A stretch of DNA of 64,000 bases, taken from the NCBI RefSeq assembly GCF_001753165.1, contig NZ_CP017448.1, positions 2,374,462-2,438,461 on the forward strand, written 5' to 3'. Made by a program: the position numbers and the translations under genes. Shown here piece after piece: positions 28,301 through 36,784 of this stretch (its first letter is position 1; each line of letters opens with the position of its first letter). Origin of the DNA: Acidihalobacter aeolianus (GTDB lineage: Bacteria; Pseudomonadota; Gammaproteobacteria; DSM-5130; Acidihalobacteraceae). The notes below the pieces were generated by a model. It saw nothing but the letters and a program-made list of their open reading frames with translations. It did not search any database and was not told the origin of the DNA.

Positions 28301-28589
28301 TGACCGCATAGCCGTAGGTGTGATTTACGCCCTTCAGGCCGGCCATCAACGCCTCGAGCGGCCTGACGACATGATTCTCGATCTCGTCGGGACTGCGCCC
28401 CGGGCTCATCACCAGGATCGATGCGGCGGGCACCACGATTTCAGGGTTGTACAGACGCGGCGTCACCATGATCGCCAGCGTCCCGAACAAGGTCAGGGCC
28501 AGCATAATCAGGGCAGTGATCTTCGACTCCAGAAAGCCGTGCGCCAATCGCCCGGCAAGATTGAGCTTATTCTCCGGCTGAGCGCTCAT
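25302..28589 (-). CDS. RND-family efflux transporter inner-membrane subunit
   Basis: 1095 residues, full length. Typical RND layout: first membrane helix, large periplasmic loop, TM2-6 block, second periplasmic loop, TM8-12 block. The TM4 proton-relay region reads GLLVDAAIVVIENI: Asp424 matches AcrB Asp407, but the next Asp (AcrB Asp408) is Ala425. The pattern differs from the CzcA metal-pump DGA(V) motif, so neither drug nor metal class is proven. It ends the operon after the membrane-fusion gene, with 3 nt between them. Energised by the proton gradient by family. Confidence 0.92.
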   Translation of the reverse strand: MSAQPENKLNLAGRLAHGFLESKITALIMLALTLFGTLAIMVTPRLYNPEIVVPAASILVMSPGRSPDEIENHVVRPLEALMAGLKGVNHTYGYAVNDLGVVTVQFQVGANEERSLLLLYNQLMRNMDSLPPGTRQPLVKSIGINDVPVLAVTLSSDKLGEVGLRELGERVLQQLRSVPDVGVSSVIGGQRPAVNIHIEPGRLAASGVSLDQVIKMLRASNVVMPAGHLVNSNQQIDLRVDGAFASVSGLGDIVVGQAHGKPIYLKDVAKVHYGARSHDQFVTEAYGAADAGKVHGLANAVPAVTLAIGKRAGANAVTVSQAVLNKLHRLEREMIPEGVHVSVSRDYGRRANDAVNTLMEHLVVAIIVVAFILLFFLGWREAVIVTLTVPLTLFVVLGVGYVIGQTINRISLFALILSLGLLVDAAIVVIENIHRHLHHSDCRDYGNMLIRATNEIGNPTNIATVAVILAFIPMAFVSGMMGPFMRPIPINVPVAMVASLILAYIVVPWVAYRWLRGKAMASLARQADLEDAGHSSRDWLHRSYVAVIRPLLASGRKRTVFFSVVILLLILSMLMPAWQFIRPSGMNGPLSPLGVSLQMLPDGNVSTFVVEIDTPAGTALAETGRVAQSVGEVLSANRYVRHYQTYLGRTGPLSFAGMVRGDALRKGSNLAQITVNLVGRHDRPHTSVVATEIWKAMAQVRQAFPLSRIKLFMTPPGPPVRSQVLAELYGPNYATLRQTAALVKQDFEKVYGMINVDDSVSANAPEYVVHVDQRKAMLAGVAPAAVAKLIHDYIAGIDVGTLRLKHSPEPVTLILRLKRADRSWIQQVRDLQITNAQGHPVPVGSLVRIEPSSLAKPILDRDQHPVVYVMGDMLNASPIYATLTLNKLLDGATLANGVKLSTANLGFVDAQPHDVTHYQLLWGGDMRLTLDVFRDLGAAFIVALVFIYLLLVAYYQSFALPIIVMGAIPLTLVGIFPGHWLFNMPFNATSMIGFIALAGIVVRNSLLLIDFILEYRKRGYPLVEAVVEAGAIRFRPILLTALAIIFGSSVMVSDPVFGGLAVSLIFGTLASTLLTLIVIPLMYYLWQRREDSRAA

Positions 28590-28592
28590 GTT

Positions 28593-29690
28593 TTACCCTT
28601 CCGCGCTGACGCGATCGCCGTTGTCCAGCTGTTCCTGCGCCGAAATCACGACCCGGTCTCCACTGACCAGGCCCGCCATGATCTCGACGTCGCCACCGAC
28701 GGACTCACCCGGACGCACCATGCGGAAATGCGCCACGCCATGCGCATCGACCACGAATACGCCGTCGATTCCGCCACGCCGCTGTACCGCGGCAGCCGGA
28801 ACGAGAATACCGCTGTGTTGACCCACGATGATGCGCACGCGAACGTAGTCGCCGGGTTGCACTTGGCTAGCTGCAGGCAGGGCCAGTTTCACCGTATGCG
28901 TATGCGTCATCGGATCCGCGGAGGACACCAAACGCTCGACGGTCGCCTGTAGCGTCAACGGCGCCGCGCCCAGACCGCCCACTTCGACCGCCACTCGCTG
29001 CCCCAGCTTGAGATGATCGTAGGCCTGCCCGCTGACCTGGGTCACCACCTGCAGATGCGCTGCCCCCTCCAACGTCAACAACGGCTGACCGGGTGCTGCC
29101 AGCTGTCCATCGCTGACCTGTTTGCCAACCACCGTACCGGCAAAAGGCGCTCGCACCTCGGCATAATGCAGCTGGGTACGTGCGCTGGCCAGGGCAGCAC
29201 GTGCCGCCTGGACGTTCCCCCGCGCGACCTGATAAGCCAGGTGCATGCGCTCATACTGCTGCGCGGGAACCGCCTGCTGTTCGTAGAGTGACTTGTAACG
29301 CTTCTGGTTGGCGGCGGCATCGGCCAGCGCCGCCTCGGCCTTGGCCAGATTCGCCTTGGCCTGTGCAATACCGTTCCTGACGTCGCTCGGATCGATGGTC
29401 AATAGCAGCTCGCCGGCACGCACATGCTGTCCATCGTGCACCCGCAACCCCTGCACATAGCCCATCAGCCGCGAGGCAACCACAACGTGGTCGGCAGAGG
29501 TCACCGAGCCGGGAAAATCCGCATAGGCAGGCAAACTGCGCATGGCCACCGTCTCGACTCGAGCCGACACTGCAGCCTCAGACGCGATGTGCGCACTCGA
29601 GCCCTGCTCCTTACCGCCACAGCCAGCCAGCAGACCCAGCGCCAGCAAAGGTACCACCCTCGAAATCCATTTACCTGATTGCATCAACAT
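28593..29690 (-). CDS. Membrane-fusion lipoprotein of the RND pump
   Basis: 365 residues. Lipobox LLAGC after a short signal peptide (MLMQSGKWISRVVPLLALG), followed by the HlyD/AcrA domains: barrel-sandwich hybrid (GSVTSADHVVVASRLMGYV and FAGTVVGKQV halves) flanking a coiled-coil alpha-hairpin rich in Ala/Lys/Glu, then beta-barrel and membrane-proximal domain. Bridges the RND pump and outer-membrane channel. The ATG at 29690 has GGAAG 8 nt upstream; ATGs further upstream have no ribosome site. Gap of 34 nt after the channel gene. Confidence 0.92.
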   Translation of the reverse strand: MLMQSGKWISRVVPLLALGLLAGCGGKEQGSSAHIASEAAVSARVETVAMRSLPAYADFPGSVTSADHVVVASRLMGYVQGLRVHDGQHVRAGELLLTIDPSDVRNGIAQAKANLAKAEAALADAAANQKRYKSLYEQQAVPAQQYERMHLAYQVARGNVQAARAALASARTQLHYAEVRAPFAGTVVGKQVSDGQLAAPGQPLLTLEGAAHLQVVTQVSGQAYDHLKLGQRVAVEVGGLGAAPLTLQATVERLVSSADPMTHTHTVKLALPAASQVQPGDYVRVRIIVGQHSGILVPAAAVQRRGGIDGVFVVDAHGVAHFRMVRPGESVGGDVEIMAGLVSGDRVVISAQEQLDNGDRVSAEG

Positions 29691-29724
29691 GTTTGTCGCT
29701 TCCAAAGTCATGAATATCGTCGGG

Positions 29725-31167
29725 TCAAGGTGTATCCAGTGGTACGGCACGTAGCGCGGAAAGGTGCAACTGCCCGGTCGCCAGCATCAGCGAAGCGCCC
29801 GCCATCACCTCCTGATAGCGCGCAGCCACCAATTGGCTACGGGCCTGATCAAGTGCGGCCTGCGCGGACAGCAGGTCGGCGATCGTGGATACACCCTTTT
29901 CGTAGCGCAGTCTTGCCAGCCGTTCGGCCTCGCTCGCCTCCGCAACACCCAACTTACGCGCGGCCACCCGCTCTCCCGCCAGATGCACCGCGCGCCACGA
30001 CTTGTCCACAGCCAGCTCCGTACTTTCGCGCGCCTGTCGGGCCTCCGCACGGCGCTCCATTACCTGTGCCTCGGCTGTATCCAGGGCACCACTACGAGCG
30101 CCGAAATCGAAAATGTTCCAGCTCAACACGCCAGCGATAGTGTATGAAGGCCTGCCCCCGTCGAGCGACGGACTGTTCCATTCGCGGCTGATCTGGATAT
30201 TGAAGTGCGGCAAGTAACTGGCTCGCGCCATGCTCACACCCGCCTGTGCCGCCTCGACCTGGAACAGGCGCGCACGCACCCCAGGATTGGCCGCCGCACC
30301 CTGTCGACGGAGCTCTGCGAGCCCCATGCGGGGCAATATGGCACTGATTGTCTGCGTGATTTGCAAAGGGGTCCCGGGCGGCAATCCGATCAGCATCCGC
30401 AGCTCGGCCCGCCGATCTGCCAGCGCGTTGCGCGCCTCCTCCCCTTGCAGGCGCGCATTGGTAAGGTTGAGTTCTGCACGCAGAAGATCACTTTTGGAAA
30501 CGACGCCCTGTGCGAACAGATGCTGGCTGATTTTCACGTAAGCCTTGGCGGCGTTAATCGCCTTGCCCGCGACACCCACGAAGGACTGTGCACTATTCAC
30601 GCCCTCATAGGCGCTCAGGACCTCATAAATCATGTGCTGTCGGGCAGCCTGGTCACCTTGTCGCGCTGCCGCAAGGTAGGCACGCGCCTGGGACAGACCA
30701 CCCCAGATTTGGCCCCCGTTATAGACCGGAACCTGCAGTGAAAGCTTGGGCTGGTAGTTGCGATACCAATCCGGGTTGTCGAGATTGTTCGGTGTGACTC
30801 CCAGGGTCTGTGGACCCAGAAACTGGTTAGCACCGAAATCGTTGAACGTCGCCTTGCCCTGGGAGAGCTTCATCCCGAAGACGTTAAGCGGATTATCGCT
30901 GCCCATGCCGGTAAATGAAGCGCTCAGGCTCGGCAGTAAATGACCTCGCGCCTGACGGACACCACCCCGTGCCTCAGCGATCTGCGCTTGTGCTTTCAGC
31001 ATCTCGGGAGTCTGCGCCAGAGCCATATTGACGGCTTTCGCGAAACTGATCCTGTTTCCCGCGATATTGTCCCCGGCGGCCATTACCGGCTGCCCCACAA
31101 CGACGGCGAGCAGGAGCGCAACCAATGCACCCTTCCAGCAATCGGTAGGACAAACCATCATCTGCAC
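29725..31167 (-). CDS. TolC-family outer-membrane efflux channel
   Basis: About 480 residues. Signal peptide with AxA end (VVVGQPVMAAG). Two repeats of the OEP domain with long helices; conserved features include SLQVPVYNGGQIWGGL and SWNIFDFGARSG at equivalent points of the two repeats, matching the β-strand/helix joints of TolC. GTG chosen as start because AGGAG lies 7 nt before it; an ATG 6 nt upstream is too close to that site and one 6 nt downstream too far. First gene of the efflux operon, behind the promoter/operator region. Confidence 0.9.
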   Translation of the reverse strand: MQMMVCPTDCWKGALVALLLAVVVGQPVMAAGDNIAGNRISFAKAVNMALAQTPEMLKAQAQIAEARGGVRQARGHLLPSLSASFTGMGSDNPLNVFGMKLSQGKATFNDFGANQFLGPQTLGVTPNNLDNPDWYRNYQPKLSLQVPVYNGGQIWGGLSQARAYLAAARQGDQAARQHMIYEVLSAYEGVNSAQSFVGVAGKAINAAKAYVKISQHLFAQGVVSKSDLLRAELNLTNARLQGEEARNALADRRAELRMLIGLPPGTPLQITQTISAILPRMGLAELRRQGAAANPGVRARLFQVEAAQAGVSMARASYLPHFNIQISREWNSPSLDGGRPSYTIAGVLSWNIFDFGARSGALDTAEAQVMERRAEARQARESTELAVDKSWRAVHLAGERVAARKLGVAEASEAERLARLRYEKGVSTIADLLSAQAALDQARSQLVAARYQEVMAGASLMLATGQLHLSALRAVPLDTP

Positions 31168-31173
31168 GTGCAT

Positions 31174-31618
31174 GCTCCTTTGCTCAACTGTCAGCCCTGC
31201 CTGCGCGCTATACGCTACCCAATCCGTATATTAGAAAACAGTAATAATCTAATAGTCAACCTACCAATCCATACTCGAATATTTTCCAGTTTATTCTCGA
31301 TTGACATGTTGTCACGTACTAAAGCTTCGCGCTCAAACTTAAAGATGAACGACGTCGCTCACGACCATATTCGTTGTATTGAACGCAACATGACAGGATG
31401 CATGTAAGCGAACCAAGATATATTCAAGAATTATCCTTAACTCATCCCCCCATCACAGCTATCAATTAGTAACTGGCCATGGAATTATGTGAGTTCTAAG
31501 AAAGGATATCGGCAGTTTCGAAGGCATATGCAGCACCATCGCGTACAATGAGCCGTTTTCTTAGGGTTGGATAGGATGATTTGCTACACTTAAACCAATT
31601 CCCGTTACAGGAACTATC
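31174..31618. other. A+T-rich intergenic region between the efflux operon and a DUF4124 gene
   Basis: 445 nt with no convincing gene, clearly richer in A+T than the flanking coding sequence. It contains the efflux-operon promoter/operator near 31.23-31.26 kb. On the plus strand only weak promoter-like elements are seen upstream of the DUF4124 gene (TTGGAT with TTAAAC at 17 nt). A 33-codon ATG frame at 31306 has no ribosome site and is not called. Confidence 0.6.
31229..31259 (-). promoter_or_regulatory. Efflux operon promoter with overlapping inverted repeat
   Basis: Minus strand -35 TTGACT (31254-31259), 18-nt spacer, -10 TCTAAT (31230-31235). A 7-bp inverted repeat, TATTAGA and TCTAATA separated by 12 nt (31229-31254), spans the -10 box and the spacer. 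This is where a pump repressor or MerR-like activator would bind; no regulator gene lies adjacent. Confidence 0.6.
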
Positions 31619-32059
31619 ATGAGGCTGAAAGCATGCATAGTCAGTCTAGCCGCAGCGTTGGCATTTGGTTCCACTCTTCCTGCTGCCGCTGACGCTTACA
31701 AATGGCTCGACGGCAACGGTGTTACCCATTACAGCCAACTGCCGCCGCTTAAAGGTCCGTATACCGTAGTCAAGACTCAAAGCGGCGATTCGATATCGGA
31801 CTCACCATCTGCAGCCACAGGCAGCACCACCCAAACACCTGAAGACACGTCACAAAATGGCCCTAAACGGGTCGATCGCAATGAGATCCCTGATCTTAAG
31901 CAACGCTGCCAAATTGCCAGGAAGGACGTGACAACGCTGCAGATGCCCGTTCGCATCCGCATCGTCAAGCCTGACGGCAGTGTAAGGTGGATGAGCGATG
32001 CCCAACGCACACAACACCTGAAGGAAGCCAAATCCTTCATTGCTCAATACTGCTCCTAA
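31619..32059 (+). CDS. Exported DUF4124 protein
   Basis: 146 residues. Signal peptide with AAADA cleavage, then the DUF4124 pattern YKWLDGNGVTHYSQLPP (residues about 27-45), a Ser/Thr-rich linker and a C-terminal helical part with two Cys (CQIARKD, QYCS end) that may form a disulfide. Function of the family is unknown; periplasmic location is inferred. Start has AGGA 6-7 nt upstream. Lies at the edge of the A+T-rich gap. Confidence 0.85.
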   Translation: MRLKACIVSLAAALAFGSTLPAAADAYKWLDGNGVTHYSQLPPLKGPYTVVKTQSGDSISDSPSAATGSTTQTPEDTSQNGPKRVDRNEIPDLKQRCQIARKDVTTLQMPVRIRIVKPDGSVRWMSDAQRTQHLKEAKSFIAQYCS

Positions 32060-32072
32060 TTAAAGTTGATCC

Positions 32073-32417
32073 ATGCCACTCCTCAGCATAGAGATCAATC
32101 GCTCTCTTGAGGCGTCCGGGGTTGAAGCCCTGCTGACCGAGTCTTCCGCGCTGGTCGCTGGGCTGTTGGGCAAGCCGGAGTCGTACATGATGGTCAGGCA
32201 TCAATACAACCCCGACCTGCGTTTCGGTGGACAGGAGGGGCCGGCCGCCCATCTGGAATTGCACAGCATCGGACTACCCGATGCCATGACGCAGGACCTG
32301 AGCCAGGCCCTGTGCAAGCTGATCGAACGTCATGCGGGCATTCCTGGCAGCCGAACCTACATCCTGTTCGAGAATGTACCCGGGCAGCTTTGGGGACACG
32401 ACGGCACTACCTTCTAG
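32073..32417 (+). CDS. MIF/tautomerase-superfamily protein
   Basis: 114 residues. The sequence begins M-Pro, so after Met removal Pro is N-terminal, the catalytic base of the tautomerase superfamily. Length and the stretch [15 protein letters not shown] fit the macrophage migration inhibitory factor branch, as do the conserved [14 protein letters not shown] and the WG near the end. Could be a phenylpyruvate/dopachrome-type tautomerase; natural substrate unknown. It follows the DUF4124 gene by 13 nt and precedes proS. Confidence 0.88.
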   Translation: MPLLSIEINRSLEASGVEALLTESSALVAGLLGKPESYMMVRHQYNPDLRFGGQEGPAAHLELHSIGLPDAMTQDLSQALCKLIERHAGIPGSRTYILFENVPGQLWGHDGTTF

Positions 32418-32503
32418 GCTCGGATTCCCGGCAAAATACTCGCCACGCAGCCACTGCTGCGAGATTGCCTCCTCTTCACTCACGAAAGCGAACACCACGA
32501 CCC

Positions 32504-34216
32504 ATGCGCGTATCCAAATTCCCGCTCACGACCCTCAAGGAAGTGCCCGCCGAGGCCGAGATCACCAGCCACCAGCTCATGCTCAGGGCGGGCCTCATCC
32601 GCCGTCTCGCCTCGGGCCTGTACACATGGATGCCCCTGGGCCTGCGCATCCTGCGCAAGGTCGAGCGCGTGGTCCGCGAGGAAATGGATGCCGCAGGCGC
32701 GCTGGAATTGCTCATGCCCTGCGTCCAGCCGGCCGATCTCTGGCAAGAGTCCGCGCGCTGGGAAAAGTACGGTCCGGAACTGCTGCGGCTCAAGGACCGC
32801 CATCAGCGGGAGTTCTGCTTCGGCCCGACGCACGAAGAGGTGATCACCGACATCGCGCGCCGCGAGCTGCGTAGCTACAAGCAACTGCCGCTGAACTTTT
32901 ACCAGATTCAGACCAAGTTCCGCGACGAGATCCGGCCGCGTTTCGGCGTGATGCGGGCACGCGAATTCGTGATGAAAGATGCCTATTCCTTCCACCTGGA
33001 CGACGCCTCGCTGGATGAGACCTACCAGCGCATGTACGCGGCCTACACCAATATCTTCACCCGCCTGGGTCTGGATTTCCGCGCCGTCGCCGCGGACACC
33101 GGTTCGATCGGGGGCAATGCCTCGCACGAGTTCCATGTCCTCGCCGACGCCGGCGAGGACGCGATCGCGTTTTCCGACACCAGCGACTATGCCGCCAACG
33201 TCGAGTTGGCCGAAGGCGCAGTGCCGACCGAGACCCGGCCCGCGCCGGCCGAGACCCTGCGTGAGGTGGATACGCCCGACGCCAGAACCATTCAGGATCT
33301 GGTCGCACAGTTCGAGCTGCCGGTCGAACGCACGCTCAAGACCCTGATCGTGCATGCCAGCGAGGCCCGCGGCGGTGGACTGATCGCACTGATCCTGCGT
33401 GGCGACCATCAGCTCAACGCGATCAAGGCCGAGAAGCTGCCCGAGGTGACAGTGCCGCTGCAATTCGCTGACGAGGCCGAGATTCGCAACGCCATCGGCG
33501 CCGGCCCCGGCTCGCTCGGCCCGGTCGGACTGCCCATCCCCTGTGTGGTCGACCGCGCCGCCGCTGCAGTCGCAGATTTCGCAGCCGGCGCCAACATCGA
33601 CGGCCGGCACTACTTCGGCATCAACTGGGAACGCGATGTGCCGCTGGGCACGGTCGCCGACCTGCGCAACGTCGAAGCAGGCGATCCCAGTCCCGATGGT
33701 CAGGGACGGCTGCGCATCGTCCGCGGCATCGAGGTCGGTCATATCTTCAAGCTAGGGCGGACCTACAGCGAACGCATGAACGCCACCGTGCTCGATGAGA
33801 ACGGCCAGCCCCAGGTCATGGCCATGGGTTGCTATGGCATTGGCGTGTCGCGCATCGTCGGCGCCGCCATCGAGCAGAACCACGACGACCGCGGCATTGT
33901 CTGGCCGCAACCGATCGCTCCCTTCGAGGTCGCCATCGCGCCCATCGGGCTGCACAAGTCGGCTCGCCTGCGCGAGGCGGTGGAGGCGCTCTACGTGCAG
34001 CTGACCGAGGCCGGCTTCGAGGTCCTGCTGGACGACCGCGATGTACGTCCCGGCGTGATGTTCGCTGACCTCGAACTCATCGGCATCCCGCATCGCCTCG
34101 TGCTCGGCGAGCGCGCTCTCGATGCCGGCGAGATCGAATACAAGGGTCGCCGCGACGACGCTCCGAGCCAGATACCGATGGACCGACTGGTCGAATTCCT
34201 GCGCGGAAACGCCTGA
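32504..34216 (+). CDS. proS: Prolyl-tRNA synthetase
   Basis: 570 residues, the bacterial type with an editing (INS/YbaK-like) domain inserted between class II motifs 2 and 3. Motif 2 region [21 protein letters not shown] and motif 3 [13 protein letters not shown] are visible; the C-terminal anticodon-binding domain contains [16 protein letters not shown]. Editing removes Ala mischarged on tRNA-Pro. The ATG at [15 protein letters not shown] is the family start; the open frame upstream overlaps the MIF gene. Confidence 0.97.
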   Translation: MRVSKFPLTTLKEVPAEAEITSHQLMLRAGLIRRLASGLYTWMPLGLRILRKVERVVREEMDAAGALELLMPCVQPADLWQESARWEKYGPELLRLKDRHQREFCFGPTHEEVITDIARRELRSYKQLPLNFYQIQTKFRDEIRPRFGVMRAREFVMKDAYSFHLDDASLDETYQRMYAAYTNIFTRLGLDFRAVAADTGSIGGNASHEFHVLADAGEDAIAFSDTSDYAANVELAEGAVPTETRPAPAETLREVDTPDARTIQDLVAQFELPVERTLKTLIVHASEARGGGLIALILRGDHQLNAIKAEKLPEVTVPLQFADEAEIRNAIGAGPGSLGPVGLPIPCVVDRAAAAVADFAAGANIDGRHYFGINWERDVPLGTVADLRNVEAGDPSPDGQGRLRIVRGIEVGHIFKLGRTYSERMNATVLDENGQPQVMAMGCYGIGVSRIVGAAIEQNHDDRGIVWPQPIAPFEVAIAPIGLHKSARLREAVEALYVQLTEAGFEVLLDDRDVRPGVMFADLELIGIPHRLVLGERALDAGEIEYKGRRDDAPSQIPMDRLVEFLRGNA

Positions 34217-34222
34217 GACGCG

Positions 34223-34498
34223 TCAGAAGCGGATTTCGAACCCGTCCAGACCCTCCTCGCAGGCCGCCTCGAGCATTTTCAGATCGTCCACGCGGGCAAC
34301 CGGCGGCCCTTGGTGCAACCACGCATCGAGGGCCGCAATTGCAACCTGCGATCCGCAGGCATACACCTCCACCCGACCGTCAGCGAGATTGCGCGCATAG
34401 CCGATCAACCCCAGCGCATGCGCTTCGCTGCGGGTCGCGGCACGGAACGATACCCCCTGAACGCGCCCCGCAACCCACCAACGACGGCAGACGGTCAT
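34223..34498 (-). CDS. acyP: Acylphosphatase
   Basis: 91 residues. Hydrolyses acyl phosphates. The active-site signature GRVQGVSFR has the phosphate-binding Arg, and the second motif GYARNLADGRVEV carries the catalytic Asn. Its start overlaps the yihY-like stop by 4 nt on the same strand. Converges on proS, 6 nt between stops. Confidence 0.95.
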   Translation of the reverse strand: MTVCRRWWVAGRVQGVSFRAATRSEAHALGLIGYARNLADGRVEVYACGSQVAIAALDAWLHQGPPVARVDDLKMLEAACEEGLDGFEIRF

Positions 34499-35754
34499 GC
34501 ATCCCCCTCGCGAACCGAGGGCCTAGTAGTGTCCCCGCCTGCCGCGGACTGTGCTGCAAGCAACGCCCCCAGGGAGATATCGAGAGCGGGCTTCAAACCG
34601 GACTCCGCCTCAGCCAGCAAGACGTCCATCCGTTCGTCTAGTGCCTCGCAATCCTTACCATGCGGCCCACTCGGACGCAGCGAGAAATCGCCGCGAGTGT
34701 AAAACTCATACAGGTTCAACGCCTGCAGATCCCGCACTAGCAGCCAGTCCGCACCGACCTGCCTGGCAATCTTGAGATCGGCGAGGTGCTCGAGCATGGT
34801 TTCGACCTGCGGCTGGGTGAACACGGGCTCGCCGGTCGCCAGCTGGTGCAGACCCACACCTCTGCCCTGCCTTTGCCCCTCGCCCAGCCGGGCGATCAAA
34901 CGCACGGCCAGCCGCAGCGAGCGACGGGCGGTTTCGTCATCCATTCGGGCACGGTGGCAGTCGAGCGTCAGGCAAGCGGTGACCTCGGCACCCAGCAACA
35001 CGATGAGCCACGACAGGTAGATCCAGATCAGGAAGATCGGCACCGCGGAAAAGGCGCCATAGATCAATTCATAATTCTTGAAGTGCGACACATAGAAGGA
35101 AAACCCACGCTTGCTCGCCTCGAACAAAAGCGCCGTGAAGACGCCACCCACCAGGGCATGTTTCAGACTGACCCGGGTCCTCGGCACGAGAACGAACAAT
35201 AGCGTGAAGGTGAGTGTTTCGAGAAACAGCGACAGCGCATGCAAGGCAAGCCAGTCGTCGTCCGGTGACGTGCCCATCAAGGCACGGTACTTCGCGAACA
35301 CGTAGGAGGTCACGGCAAAACCGGTGCCGAAAAGCAGCGGCCCCAGGGTCAGCAGGGTCCAGTAGACGATGAACACGACCAACGTATCGCGATGCCGACG
35401 GGTCCGCCAGATGGCGTTCAGGGCCATGTCGACGGTGGACAGTGTAAGCACCGCGGTCACCAGCAGCCACAATGAACCCACCAGGGTCAGACGCGAGGCT
35501 TTCTCGCTGAACTGCACCAGGTAATGCTGCACCAACTCCCCAGATGTCGGTACCAACTGGCTGACCAGCAGGTGCCGCAAATCCGAAGTCATGTCACGGA
35601 AGGCCGGAAACAGACTGAGCACGCCGAACAGCACCGTGATCAACGGCACCAGCGACAGAAGGGTGGTGAAGGTCAGGCTGCCCGCTGTACGGAAACAACC
35701 ATCCAGAACGAAGCGCTTGCCCGTCGCGAATATGAAATCAACCAGGCCAAGCAT
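34495..35754 (-). CDS. YihY/BrkB-family inner-membrane protein
   Basis: 419 residues. Six or so membrane helices with family signatures SLTFTTLLSLVPLITVLF, TLGPLLFGTGFAVTSY and AVPIFLIWIYLSWLIVLLGAEVTA, followed by a long hydrophilic C-terminal domain (about 150 residues) absent from short homologues. It was once called ribonuclease BN; that role is not supported for the family. The frame is open 25 codons upstream, but these codons overlap a terminator hairpin, so the ATG at 35754 was chosen. Shares a coupled junction with acyP. Confidence 0.85.
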   Translation of the reverse strand: MLGLVDFIFATGKRFVLDGCFRTAGSLTFTTLLSLVPLITVLFGVLSLFPAFRDMTSDLRHLLVSQLVPTSGELVQHYLVQFSEKASRLTLVGSLWLLVTAVLTLSTVDMALNAIWRTRRHRDTLVVFIVYWTLLTLGPLLFGTGFAVTSYVFAKYRALMGTSPDDDWLALHALSLFLETLTFTLLFVLVPRTRVSLKHALVGGVFTALLFEASKRGFSFYVSHFKNYELIYGAFSAVPIFLIWIYLSWLIVLLGAEVTACLTLDCHRARMDDETARRSLRLAVRLIARLGEGQRQGRGVGLHQLATGEPVFTQPQVETMLEHLADLKIARQVGADWLLVRDLQALNLYEFYTRGDFSLRPSGPHGKDCEALDERMDVLLAEAESGLKPALDISLGALLAAQSAAGGDTTRPSVREGDA

Positions 35755-35777
35755 GCGCGGCCCGAGCCTGGACAATG

Positions 35778-35803
35778 AAAAGGGGCCTGGAAAGGCCCCT
35801 TTT
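35778..35803. terminator. Terminator after the LysM lipoprotein gene
   Basis: Perfect 10-bp inverted repeat AAAAGGGGCC / GGCCCCTTTT with a 6-nt loop. On the minus strand the stem is followed by TTTTCATT. It lies 50 nt after the LysM gene stop and ahead of the yihY-like gene. Confidence 0.8.
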
Positions 35804-35852
35804 CTCGGCCTGCGCGAAGCGGCCGCCATCTACCTGTTCTCGCGCGGAGCCC

Positions 35853-36620
35853 TTACATACCGCCCTTCAAATATTTCAGGTCGCTGGACGTAGGCTGACC
35901 CAGCTTCCAGGCGCCGCGATGCTTGGCGTGGTAGATAGCCGAATCGATAGCCGCTTGGCTGGCATGCTGATCGATGGTCAGATTCTGCCCGGGGTAGATC
36001 AGATCGGGATCGTGGATCTTGCCCGAGTTGGCCTTGTAGATCAGCGGCCATTCATAGGGATTGCCGTACACCATGGGCATGGACGCAATACCCCACAGCG
36101 TATCGCCCTTGCTCACCATGACGCTGGTCCGCTTGGCGCTCTCCATTTCCTTCAGCATCTGCTCGGTCAAATCGTAGAGCGCCTTGCCCTTGGAGTCGTG
36201 GAACAGACCTTCCGCCTGTTTCAGCTGCGCTTGCTGGGCAGGCGTCATCTCGCTCTGCATGCCCCGGAGCTTCTCAAGATTGCGCGTACCCATCGCAAGG
36301 TAGTACTGATTGATACCACCTTCGGCTTGCAACTTGGCCTTGTCCGCCAGTGCACTGGCTTTGGTGTAATCACCCGACTTGTAGGCTGCTTCGGCCTTCG
36401 CAATCAGCGGTGCGGTGGTGGTCCAAGCGTATCCCTTGGCTTCGGCCTCAGCATAGGTCGCCTTCGCGGCGGCGATAGCCTGTGCGGCATTCTGCTCGGC
36501 CATGTTCTGCGTGGCCGCAGGTGCGGCGGGCTGTTCCGCCGTGGTGGCGCAGCCACCCAGCAACCCGAGCGACAGAACCGTGCTCGTCAGTAGAACCGAA
36601 CGGGTAATACCGATTTTCAT
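35853..36620 (-). CDS. LysM-domain lipoprotein
   Basis: 255 residues. Signal peptide with lipobox LLGGC, then an Ala/Lys/Glu-rich helical region (about 30-160) like the DUF4398 helical repeats, and a C-terminal LysM domain: VMVSKGDTLWGIASMP ... YPGQNLTI (about 165-215). LysM binds peptidoglycan, so the protein probably bridges the outer membrane and the wall. The ATG has GGAG 8 nt upstream. Its own promoter lies about 100 nt upstream, and it follows a DUF4398 lipoprotein gene whose helical part resembles it. Confidence 0.88.
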   Translation of the reverse strand: MKIGITRSVLLTSTVLSLGLLGGCATTAEQPAAPAATQNMAEQNAAQAIAAAKATYAEAEAKGYAWTTTAPLIAKAEAAYKSGDYTKASALADKAKLQAEGGINQYYLAMGTRNLEKLRGMQSEMTPAQQAQLKQAEGLFHDSKGKALYDLTEQMLKEMESAKRTSVMVSKGDTLWGIASMPMVYGNPYEWPLIYKANSGKIHDPDLIYPGQNLTIDQHASQAAIDSAIYHAKHRGAWKLGQPTSSDLKYLKGGM

Positions 36621-36722
36621 AAGTCGCACTCCAGAGTCGTTATGATTTTTGAGAATGATGCCCAAATCGCCCAATAACCGCTGATTTCTAAGCCGATATC
36701 GCCGTCCTGAATGACGCTGATG

Positions 36723-36751
36723 AAGCTAGCACCCACCCAGGGGGGTGTCAA
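36723..36751 (-). promoter_or_regulatory. Promoter for the LysM lipoprotein gene
   Basis: Minus strand TTGACA (perfect -35), 17-nt spacer, TAGCTT. The start would leave a leader of about 95 nt before the ATG. The spacer is a C/G-rich tract. Confidence 0.5.
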
Positions 36752-36784
36752 GGAAGGCTCCAGTGATAACCAGTGTGAGTCTGA

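Noticed and set aside
31306-31407. 33-codon ATG frame in the A+T-rich gap
   Set aside because: No ribosome site, no hydrophobic or conserved features; coding cannot be supported by eye.
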